DNA of 8,001 nt from contig CAIYXG010000229.1 of NCBI GenBank assembly GCA_903930035.1, positions 1-8,001 of the forward strand, in the 5' to 3' direction. Under the pieces are notes generated by a model. It searched no databases and was not told where the DNA came from. It worked only from the letters and a program-made list of their open reading frames with translations. The translations under genes were made by a program, and so were the position numbers. This DNA comes from an uncultured Actinomycetes bacterium. GTDB taxonomy: Bacteria; Actinomycetota; Acidimicrobiia; Acidimicrobiales; Microtrichaceae. Positions 1-6,035 of the stretch are shown here, one piece after another (the stretch's first letter is position 1; every line of letters starts with the position of its first letter).

Positions 1-326
1 CGACCACGACGACCACCCCTGCGCCCGCCACGCCCACCACGTCGTCGCCGCGCACCTCCGGGTTCACCGGCGACGACGGGTACCTCCCGGAGGACGATGT
101 CGGCGGCGCCGACGTCGACGCCGGACCACCGCCGACGGCGCCCGACCCGTACGAGCCCGACCAGTACGAGCCCGACCGCACGGACGACCGGGGAGGCCAG
201 TACGTCGAGACGGTACGGCCGGGCCAGGCCACCTACCGGGTCCCGACCCCTACCACGGCGCCGGTCCCGCGGCCTGCGCCGCCCGCGACGACGCGTCCGT
301 CACCGACGACCTCGGCCCCGGACTGA
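1..326 (+). CDS. C-terminal end of an unknown protein with a Thr/Pro-rich acidic tail (partial, 5' end outside window)
   Basis: The frame beginning at base 3 is open from the window edge to a TGA at 324-326, giving 107 residues. It has no start inside the window. The coding case rests on codons that almost all end in G or C and on a composition unlike a shadow frame: a Thr run at the edge, then Pro/Thr/Ser-rich sequence, an acidic middle with GDDGYL, PEDDVGG and a repeated YEPDQYEPD, then a second Pro/Thr-rich stretch ending TTSAPD. Other frames here are arginine-rich, as expected for antisense or shifted reading of GC-rich DNA. No domain, membrane segment or LPXTG sorting motif is visible in this tail. 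Such tails are common at the ends of exported or membrane proteins and of some signalling proteins in actinobacteria, but the parent family cannot be named. It is convergent with the lipoprotein gene whose stop begins at 335, with 6 nt between the two stops. Confidence 0.72.
   Translation, partial: TTTTTPAPATPTTSSPRTSGFTGDDGYLPEDDVGGADVDAGPPPTAPDPYEPDQYEPDRTDDRGGQYVETVRPGQATYRVPTPTTAPVPRPAPPATTRPSPTTSAPD
149..177 (+). repeat. Two-copy 15-nt tandem repeat inside the partial gene
   Basis: The unit GTACGAGCCCGACC starts at 149 and again at 164, a period of 15 nt, so the frame is kept. It encodes the doubled peptide YEPDQ/YEPDR. It is part of the low-complexity tail and probably arose by local slippage. 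Only two copies are present. Confidence 0.6.
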
Positions 327-332
327 CCTGCG

Positions 333-2003
333 CTACGACCCGGTCGACGTGCCGGTCACGGTGGGGAGGGAGACCGTGATCCGGGAGAACGTCACCGACC
401 CCCCGAGCCGGGGCGTCGCGTACGCCGAGGTGGTGGCGACCAGCTGGAGCGTCAGGGACTGCCCCGGCCGCGCGGCGAACGCAACCATCTCCAGGTCCAC
501 CGCGGTGCGCCGCTCCGTGCCGTCGAGCACGAGCGGGACCGGTGTGATCTGCTGGCCGACCACCTGCTGGGTGGCGGGGTCGACCAGCTGTGCGAAGACC
601 GCCTCCGGCTGGGGCCCGTCGGGGACCGTGCCGGTGTAGGTGAGCCGCAGCGTCGGGGCACCCACGACCAGCGCGGTGCGGTCGCCGAACGGCACCGGCA
701 CGTTCACGGCGACCTGGGCGACGCCCGGCATGATCTCCTCGGACAGGCGGCCCACCAGGTCGCCGTCGCCGGCGGCGGACACGGGCCCCTGCGACCGGCT
801 CGCCGACGTCAGCTCGAGCGTCCCCGACCCGGTGGCGGTCACGGGCCGCCCGGCGCGCAGCGGCCAGCCGTCGCCCGTGTGGCGCACCCCGTCCTGGTCC
901 ACCAGGTCGAACTTCGGACCATCCTCCACCGACGCGTCGTCCTTCACGTAGCGGTCGAGCCAGGCGACGATGCGCGTGCTCACCCGCTCGGGGTCGCCCA
1001 CCTTGGCGTTGCACAGGCCGTGCCCACCGCAGAACCACACCATCGCCACCGGCACGCCGTTGTCGTTGACGACCTCGTAGTTCTCGACGGCCTCGGCCAG
1101 CGTGAACAGCGTGTCCACGGTGCCCTGCACGATCAGCGTGGGGACGGCGACGGCCTCGACCAGCTCGGCGGGGCCCCGCGAGCGGAACCACTCGGCGTCC
1201 TCCTCGGACACCGTGCTGGTGGCGTCGCCGGACGCCTTGGCCGACGCAATGCGCGGGTCGGTGGAGCCGGTCGAGCTGACGCTGGTCAGGATGGACGCCC
1301 ACCCGGTCTTGGGGACCTTGGCCTTGTAGAGGCTGGTCTCGAGGGAGTGCCAGGCGATCACCGGCACGATGGCGTCCACGCGGCAGTCGATGGCCGAGGT
1401 CACGAACTGGATCCCGCCGCCGTAGGACGCGCCCACCATGCCCATGCGGGGGTCGCCGGGGCCGTCGAGCTCCACGCCCGACTGCGCCGCCACGAACGTG
1501 ATCAGCCGCTGCACGTCCTTGCCCTCGACGTCCTTGTCGTTGACCGTCGCCGTGCCGTCGGACTCGCCGAACCCCCGCGGGTCCCAGGTGAGCACGTTGT
1601 ACCCGGCCCTCTGCAGCCCGCCGATCGACATGGCGCCCAGGATCCCGGTCCCGCCGGGCACGGTGTCGCCGGCGAGCCCCCAGCCCGGCCCCATGAGCAC
1701 CGTCGGGGCCGGGTCCTCGGGCGTGGCGCCGTCGAGGGGGAACCAGTGCGCGCGGATCTTGGTGCCGTCGAACGACGTGACGTTCCAGTCCGTGCGGCCC
1801 GCCCCGAGCGGGGCCGGGACCTCGGCGCTCGTGATCGCGCCCGTGTCGGGCGGGTCGCACGTGGCGGCGGCAGGGGCCGGTGCGGCCGACGTGGCCGGAC
1901 CCGCCGAGGTGGACGGGGCACCGGACTCGTCGGACGCACAGCCGGCGACCAGGGCGGCGGCCGTGAGCATTGCGACGAGCAGCAGGGGCGTGCGGCGGGG
2001 CAT
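333..2003 (-). CDS. Secreted lipoprotein, CocE/S15-like alpha/beta hydrolase
   Basis: This 556-residue protein has a clear lipoprotein signal peptide: MPRR, a hydrophobic core at about 5-18, and the lipobox LVAGC with the lipid-modified Cys at 22. A Ser/Ala/Pro-rich linker follows to about residue 48. The hydrolase domain runs from about 70 to 355. It shows an oxyanion-side GPGWG (105-109), the strand and turn WDPRGFGESDG (140-150), the nucleophile elbow GASYGGG with Ser193, the acid region VQGTVDT with Asp297, and GGHG with His328. This order matches the X-Pro dipeptidyl-peptidase/CocE (peptidase S15) group, and the rest (about 385-548) is beta-rich like that group's C-terminal jelly-roll domain. 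The reaction is hydrolysis of an ester or amide bond; the substrate is unknown. It would act outside the membrane. The start is 8 nt after the stop of the upstream amidohydrolase and has no good Shine-Dalgarno, which suggests coupled translation. Cys325 and Cys331 flank the catalytic His. Confidence 0.9.
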   Translation of the reverse strand: MPRRTPLLLVAMLTAAALVAGCASDESGAPSTSAGPATSAAPAPAAATCDPPDTGAITSAEVPAPLGAGRTDWNVTSFDGTKIRAHWFPLDGATPEDPAPTVLMGPGWGLAGDTVPGGTGILGAMSIGGLQRAGYNVLTWDPRGFGESDGTATVNDKDVEGKDVQRLITFVAAQSGVELDGPGDPRMGMVGASYGGGIQFVTSAIDCRVDAIVPVIAWHSLETSLYKAKVPKTGWASILTSVSSTGSTDPRIASAKASGDATSTVSEEDAEWFRSRGPAELVEAVAVPTLIVQGTVDTLFTLAEAVENYEVVNDNGVPVAMVWFCGGHGLCNAKVGDPERVSTRIVAWLDRYVKDDASVEDGPKFDLVDQDGVRHTGDGWPLRAGRPVTATGSGTLELTSASRSQGPVSAAGDGDLVGRLSEEIMPGVAQVAVNVPVPFGDRTALVVGAPTLRLTYTGTVPDGPQPEAVFAQLVDPATQQVVGQQITPVPLVLDGTERRTAVDLEMVAFAARPGQSLTLQLVATTSAYATPRLGGSVTFSRITVSLPTVTGTSTGS

Positions 2004-2011
2004 CGAGGCGC

Positions 2012-3700
2012 CTAGTCGGTGCTGCGCAGGACGCGGCCGGCCAGGTCGCCGGTGTGCTCGCCGTGGTCCATGAACGGCACGCCGTTCACGATCGTGTGGT
2101 CGTAGCCGCTGGCGCCCTGGACGAACCTCGCCGCGCCGCCGGGGAAGTCGTGGCGGATCTCCGGGACCGGCAGGCCCAGCGCGTCCAGGTCGATCACGTT
2201 CAGGTCGGCGAACCCGCCCTCGACCACCCGGCCGCGGTCGCGGTACCCGATGAAGTCGGCGGTGTCCGAGGAGAGGCGCCGGACCCCTTCCTCCAGCGAG
2301 AGCACACCCTCGTCGCGGACCCAGTGGGACAGGAACCACGTCGGCTGGCTGGCGTCCATGATCTGCGTGGCGTGGGCGCCGGCGTCGGCCAGCCCCATGA
2401 TCGTCACGTCGGAGCGGACCATGTGCTCGATGGCGGCGTGGTCCTGGTTCATCACCGGCCAGTTCACGACCGAGCGGCCGTCGGTCCGGACCAGCTCGTC
2501 GACGTAGGCCTCGACGGGCGTCACGCCCCGGGCGGCTGCCACGGCTGCCACCGTCTCGTGCTCGGCGTGCGCGTACGACGCCGGCTGGTCGGCCGGCATC
2601 AGGTACATCCCGGCGAACGCCTTGTCGGCACCCTCCTCGAGCAGGCGGGCCCGCACCTCGTGGTCGCGCAGCGCCGCGACCTTGTCGGCCAGGGGCGCGT
2701 CCTTGTACGGCTGGAACGACGGCAGGTCGTCGATCAACGAGTTGCCGTCCAGGCTGAACAGCACGCCGACGCTGCGCGGCGTCATCTGCGGCCGCAGCTG
2801 GGCACCGGTCGCGTTGGCCTGCTCCGACAGCTCGATCACGCGGCGGTAGTGGTCGCCGAGCGAGCTGATCTGCTGGAGGTTGAAGCAGAACGGCCGGCCG
2901 GTGCGGCGGGAGATCTCGGCCATCCAGGCCAGCTCCTCGTCGACCCGGTCGCCCGGCACGTTGGGCAGGTTGTACCGGGGCGCGCTCTCGAGCACGCCCC
3001 GCCCCAGGCGGCCGAGCGGCTCGGCGATCGCGTAGAACTCCTCGGGCTCCGACCACGTGCCGGGCACGTTGCGGCCGTCGGGCACCCGGTGGAACAGCGA
3101 GCGGGAGATCGAGTAGCCGAGGGCGCCGTCCTCCATGGACTGCTCCACCAGGCGGGCCATCTCGGCGAGCTGCTCCGGCGTGGCCCGGAAGTCGTCCTCG
3201 CACGAGGCGTCGCCGGCCACGTAGAGCCGCAGCGCCACGTCGCCGACGTACCCGCCGGCGTTGAGTCCCCGAGGCAGCTGCTCGACGGCGTCCAGGTACT
3301 CGCCGAACGTCTCCCAGTCCCAAGACAGGCCGTCGATGATGCACGACGCCGGGATGTCCTCGACCGACTCCATGGCGTTGGCCAGCACCGGCCCCTGGCC
3401 CGGCCGGACCGGCGCGAAGGTCATGCCGCAGTTCCCCATGACCACCGAGGTCACGCCGTGCCAGCACGACGAGCTCATGGTGGGGTCCCACCCGACCTGT
3501 GCGTCGAGGTGCGAGTGGATGTCCACGAACCCGGGGGTGACGATCCGGCCCTCGGCGTCGATGACGCGGCGGGCACCGGTGGCGTCCACCTCCCCGACCG
3601 CGGTGATGCGGTCGCCGTCGACCGCCACGTCGGCGCGGCGTGCGGGTGCACCGGTGCCGTCGACGACGGTGCCGCCCGTGATGACCAGGTCGTGCGCCAT
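2012..3700 (-). CDS. D-aminoacylase-like amidohydrolase family protein
   Basis: This 562-residue cytoplasmic protein has no signal peptide. The amidohydrolase plan is complete: an N-terminal beta-sandwich part starting DLVITGGTVVDGTG, the metal motif HSHLD with His62 and His64, then GVTSVVMGNCGMTFAP (82-97). That last motif is typical of N-acyl-D-amino-acid deacylases, with Cys91 at the position of their bridging zinc ligand. GLADAGAH (436-443) carries the catalytic Asp439, and the closing segment GRVVEGGFADLNVIDLD (490-506) is usual for the family's second beta-sandwich part. Actinobacterial relatives are often annotated as N-acyl-D-amino-acid deacylase. However, the two His ligands expected in the THxR and QISHxK regions are not seen; the matching stretches read LESAPR (237-242) and FNLQQISS (273-280). 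Hydrolysis of an acylated amine or another amide is likely, but D-amino-acid specificity is not safe. The ATG at 3700 is preceded by AGGGGG with 4 nt spacing. It lies 8 nt upstream of the hydrolase lipoprotein gene, and the two probably share a transcript. Confidence 0.88.
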   Translation of the reverse strand: MAHDLVITGGTVVDGTGAPARRADVAVDGDRITAVGEVDATGARRVIDAEGRIVTPGFVDIHSHLDAQVGWDPTMSSSCWHGVTSVVMGNCGMTFAPVRPGQGPVLANAMESVEDIPASCIIDGLSWDWETFGEYLDAVEQLPRGLNAGGYVGDVALRLYVAGDASCEDDFRATPEQLAEMARLVEQSMEDGALGYSISRSLFHRVPDGRNVPGTWSEPEEFYAIAEPLGRLGRGVLESAPRYNLPNVPGDRVDEELAWMAEISRRTGRPFCFNLQQISSLGDHYRRVIELSEQANATGAQLRPQMTPRSVGVLFSLDGNSLIDDLPSFQPYKDAPLADKVAALRDHEVRARLLEEGADKAFAGMYLMPADQPASYAHAEHETVAAVAAARGVTPVEAYVDELVRTDGRSVVNWPVMNQDHAAIEHMVRSDVTIMGLADAGAHATQIMDASQPTWFLSHWVRDEGVLSLEEGVRRLSSDTADFIGYRDRGRVVEGGFADLNVIDLDALGLPVPEIRHDFPGGAARFVQGASGYDHTIVNGVPFMDHGEHTGDLAGRVLRSTD

Positions 3701-3704
3701 GGGT

Positions 3705-3710
3705 CCCCCT
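3705..3710 (-). promoter_or_regulatory. Ribosome binding site of the amidohydrolase gene
   Basis: On the minus strand AGGGGG lies 4 nt upstream of the ATG at 3700. It fixes this start: the frame stays open far upstream, through the neighbouring gene, only because stop codons are rare in GC-rich DNA. Confidence 0.6.
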
Positions 3711-3723
3711 GACTCGGCCGCCT

Positions 3724-3773
3724 CCGTCGGGACGGCTGCGTCAGAAAGTAGTGCGCGGACCTTGCCGCTGTCC
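3724..3773 (-). promoter_or_regulatory. Possible weak promoter and palindrome before the amidohydrolase gene
   Basis: The 80-nt gap 3701-3780 is the only non-coding DNA between the Tat lipoprotein gene and the amidohydrolase gene. Read on the minus strand it holds GGGACA (3773-3768), 17 nt, then TACTTT (3750-3745), a poor match to -35/-10 boxes that includes the only A/T-rich patch of the gap. Downstream lies the short palindrome CCGTC-CC-GACGG (3735-3724), which could be an operator half-site pair. All this is suggestive only; the two genes may be co-transcribed without an internal promoter. Confidence 0.2.
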
Positions 3774-3780
3774 CGGGCGG

Positions 3781-5913
3781 CTAGTTCAGGACGCGGGCAC
3801 CGGTGGTGCCGTCGATCCGCACCCGCGCACCGTCCACCTGCAGGTCGTAGTACGAGCTGAACTCGCACGACTCGCCCCACGGGCTCGAGTGGCGCGGGTG
3901 GTTCCGCAGCGGCGTGGCCTGGCCGTCGACCTGGAACCCGCTGAGGGTGCCCAGGCGCAGGTCGCCCTCGACCGGCGACACGTAGTGCACGTCGATCTGG
4001 CCGTTGGTGCGCACCACCTCGACGGTCGCCGACGTGATGGCCGCCACGAACGAGTCGAAGTCGCCGTGGTCGCTGGCCCCGCCGACCTCGCAGACCCACA
4101 CGTTGGACGCGCCGCCGGGCGCCACCAGGTCGTAGGGCTGGGTCATGCCGTTGGACGCGGAGTCCGCCGGGTTGAGCGGCCGCCACTGCGTCGGCCGCTC
4201 CGACCACAGCGCCACGTAGCCGTTGCCCTTGCGGCCGAGCGTCCAGCCGTTGGCCTGACGGACCTCGTCGAACCGGTCCTGGGGGAACCAGGCCCGCGTG
4301 AACGGCAGGTACGAGAAGTAGGGGCCCAGCAGCGGGTCGGTCGGCGAGTCGTAGGACGGCCGGTAGATGTGGATGGCCGCCCGCTCCTTCTGCGCCGACT
4401 TGGGCATGGACGCCGTCCCCACCCAGTAGCCGTCGCTCGGGGCCTCCTTCATGGGGTGGATGGTGAAGACCGTGGTCTCCGGCCCGAGCGTGGCCTGCCA
4501 CGCGTGCACCTGCTCGCCCGAGTCGCCGAACCGGTGGTCCACCACGCACGCGAGCATGGCCTCGGCGCTGCGCCACGAGTAGGTGTGCGCCTCGCCCAGC
4601 ACGCCCGCCGCCGCGAAGCCGGCCAGCTCGCGCACGGCGATCTGGGCCAGCCCGGGGCTGACGTCCAGGAAGTCCTTCACCTTGGCGAACTTCTGGAACA
4701 GCTCGGTCTCGAACAGGTTCCACTTCTTGGCCGCCTCGAGCGAGACCGGCACCATCTGCCAGGCCGTGAGCGCCCCGGTGGACCACCAGAACGGCAGGTT
4801 CTCGGTGGTGTAGTCGTACCCGAAGGCCCCCTGGGGGTCGAGGTTGAAGTCCTCGCGCGGGTCGAGCGGCAGGCCGTGGCGCTCGCGCACGACGGCGGGC
4901 TCCTGGCTCACCCCGGCGCGGCGCACGGCCTCGGGCACCCGGTAGTCCGTCTGGCCGATCAGGTAGAGCGGGCCGATGTCGTTGCCGTTGTTGAACGGCT
5001 TGTCGGTGGTGTCGAACAGCAGCTTGCAGGTGTTGAACGACGACTCGCCGTTCCACGAGAGCTTGCCGGCCTTGTAGCCGCGGCCGTGGCTGGCGCCGAA
5101 CACGCACTGGAACGTGTTGGTGGCCAGGTCGAGCATCGCGGTGTCGGCCACGCCGGCGCAGAGCGCCTTGATCTCGGGGTCGTCGGCAAACTCGAGGAGC
5201 GTGAGCACCGGCGCGTACGTGAACTTCAGGTACGTGTTGGAGTGCCACTCGAAGAACCCGAACCGGGTGCGCTCCCTGAGCCAGTCGATGACGACCTGAC
5301 GGGTGCGTGCCGCGTGCTGGGCGCCGGTCAGCCCGGTGAAGGTGAAGACCCGGTCCGGCACGGCCAGGCCGCCCAGGTACTCGTCACAGGCGAACATGCC
5401 GCGGTGGTTCTCGGACCAGAACCACTTGTTGTCCACCTGGCCGGCCGGCAGCGGGTCGTCGTAGCGGTAGCGGGCGCCGACGATCTTGTCCTCCATCGCC
5501 GTGATGACGGCGGGGGGCAGCACGTCCCGGCCGAGCCGCAGGACCCACTGGACGTACATGAGCTCGAAGTCGTCGGTGTCACGGAACGGGTCGCCGGTCA
5601 CGAGGTTGGGCGACACCTGGCTGGGGTCCCACACGAACGACGGGTCGCGCCGGGCCCGGATCAGGTGCGCGGCCACGTTGTTGAGGTTGTCGCCGTCCAG
5701 GGACTGGGTGCCCACGGCCAGGAACTCGTCGCAGCGTGCGGCCCACCAGGCCTCGTCGACCAGGCCGGCCGACCCGGGGGCGGGCAGCGGGGCGACCCCG
5801 CCGATGTTGGGGACCACGCACGGCGGGGCACCGGGGCCGGACATCGGGGTGCAGGCGGCGGCGACCGCGGCGGCGGCCCCTGCGACCAAGAACTGTCGGC
5901 GTGATGCCCTCAC
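3781..5913 (-). CDS. Tat-exported lipoprotein of unrecognised family (possible alpha-toroid plus beta-domain protein)
   Basis: This 710-residue protein begins with a twin-arginine lipoprotein signal: MRASRRQFLVAGAAAA, where SRRQFL fits the S-R-R-x-F-L consensus, followed by VAAAC with the lipid Cys at 21. It would be exported folded and anchored outside the membrane. The start is GTG at 5913, set by GGGGGG 6 nt upstream. I do not recognise the family. Residues about 55-460 look mostly helical and rich in aromatic residues, with striking motifs WFWSENHRGMF (164-174), FEWHSNTYLKF (221-231) and KLSWNGESSFN (284-294). Residues about 480-700 look beta-rich. A helical region with Asn-His and Tyr residues followed by a beta domain recalls heparinase/alginate-lyase type (alpha/alpha)-toroid enzymes, but this is analogy, not homology shown here. 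Glycan or uronate lyase/hydrolase activity is therefore only a guess. The gene follows a 122-nt gap after the Tad genes and lies 80 nt upstream of the amidohydrolase gene. Nothing looks truncated or frameshifted. Confidence 0.85.
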   Translation of the reverse strand: MRASRRQFLVAGAAAAVAAACTPMSGPGAPPCVVPNIGGVAPLPAPGSAGLVDEAWWAARCDEFLAVGTQSLDGDNLNNVAAHLIRARRDPSFVWDPSQVSPNLVTGDPFRDTDDFELMYVQWVLRLGRDVLPPAVITAMEDKIVGARYRYDDPLPAGQVDNKWFWSENHRGMFACDEYLGGLAVPDRVFTFTGLTGAQHAARTRQVVIDWLRERTRFGFFEWHSNTYLKFTYAPVLTLLEFADDPEIKALCAGVADTAMLDLATNTFQCVFGASHGRGYKAGKLSWNGESSFNTCKLLFDTTDKPFNNGNDIGPLYLIGQTDYRVPEAVRRAGVSQEPAVVRERHGLPLDPREDFNLDPQGAFGYDYTTENLPFWWSTGALTAWQMVPVSLEAAKKWNLFETELFQKFAKVKDFLDVSPGLAQIAVRELAGFAAAGVLGEAHTYSWRSAEAMLACVVDHRFGDSGEQVHAWQATLGPETTVFTIHPMKEAPSDGYWVGTASMPKSAQKERAAIHIYRPSYDSPTDPLLGPYFSYLPFTRAWFPQDRFDEVRQANGWTLGRKGNGYVALWSERPTQWRPLNPADSASNGMTQPYDLVAPGGASNVWVCEVGGASDHGDFDSFVAAITSATVEVVRTNGQIDVHYVSPVEGDLRLGTLSGFQVDGQATPLRNHPRHSSPWGESCEFSSYYDLQVDGARVRIDGTTGARVLN

Positions 5914-5919
5914 TGTCGT

Positions 5920-5925
5920 CCCCCC
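5920..5925 (-). promoter_or_regulatory. Ribosome binding site deciding the GTG start
   Basis: GGGGGG on the minus strand ends 6 nt before the GTG at 5913. No other start codon in this frame near this point would place the twin-arginine signal correctly at the N-terminus, so this site and the signal peptide agree on the start. Confidence 0.6.
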
Positions 5926-5932
5926 AACGCGC

Positions 5933-5954
5933 CGTGCTGCACCACTGCAGCATG
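5933..5954 (-). promoter_or_regulatory. Hairpin in the leader of the Tat lipoprotein gene
   Basis: TGCTGCA (5935-5941) pairs perfectly with TGCAGCA (5946-5952) across a 4-nt loop. A G-T wobble and a further C-G pair extend the stem to 9 bp. The hairpin ends 7 nt upstream of the G-rich ribosome binding site, so in RNA it could affect initiation. It could instead be the binding site of a dimeric regulator. No poly-U run follows. Confidence 0.45.
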
Positions 5955-5979
5955 ACGCAGGGAGTGTGACGGGCCACGT

Positions 5980-6003
5980 CGCCCCGCACAAGCGGGCGGG
6001 GCG
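5980..6003 (-). terminator. GC-rich inverted repeat downstream of the Tad-domain gene
   Basis: CGCCCCGC (5980-5987) is the exact reverse complement of GCGGGGCG (5996-6003) with an 8-nt spacer. Inside it a shorter alternative, CCCGC-ACAA-GCGGG (5983-5996), could also form. It could end transcription of the Tad genes or act as an mRNA 3' end. A U tract is missing, so it is not a classic intrinsic terminator. Confidence 0.4.
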
Positions 6004-6006
6004 GTG

Positions 6007-6024
6007 CTGGGCGAGTCTGCCCAG
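6007..6024 (-). terminator. Hairpin just after the Tad-domain gene stop
   Basis: CTGGGC-GAGTCT-GCCCAG is a perfect 6-bp stem with a 6-nt loop. On the minus strand it starts 11 nt after the TAG at 6036-6038, a normal terminator position, and is followed 3 nt later by the stronger GC-rich repeat at 5980-6003. There is no U tract. The tandem pair together is the best candidate for the end of the Tad transcript. Confidence 0.4.
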
Positions 6025-6035
6025 GGCCGGGCCGG

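Noticed and set aside
97..639. 180-codon plus-strand frame over the left end
   Set aside because: Arg/Thr/Pro-rich shifted frame. Frame 3 gives the better protein up to 326, and past 333 the minus strand is coding.
250..1860. 536-codon minus-strand frame overlapping the hydrolase gene
   Set aside because: Shifted frame with Arg/Gly/His-rich composition; it lies inside a convincingly coding frame.
879..2015. 378-codon plus-strand frame opposite the hydrolase lipoprotein gene
   Set aside because: Antisense shadow; the minus strand has the lipobox and the full Ser-Asp-His set.
333..3491. Very long minus-strand reading that would fuse the hydrolase to upstream sequence (similarly 2012-5248 and 3781-7176)
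   Set aside because: The extra N-terminal parts are shadow translations of the neighbouring genes. The true starts are set by signal peptides, conserved N-terminal motifs and ribosome binding sites at 2003, 3700 and 5913.
1970..3712. 580-codon open frame on the plus strand opposite the amidohydrolase gene
   Set aside because: Low-information His/Val/Arg-rich translation, while the opposite strand encodes clear amidohydrolase motifs.
3751..5904. 717-codon open frame on the plus strand opposite the Tat lipoprotein gene
   Set aside because: The product is dominated by Arg, His, Val, Gly and Leu without any domain pattern. It is the expected antisense shadow of a GC-rich gene; the minus strand carries the signal peptide and ribosome binding site.
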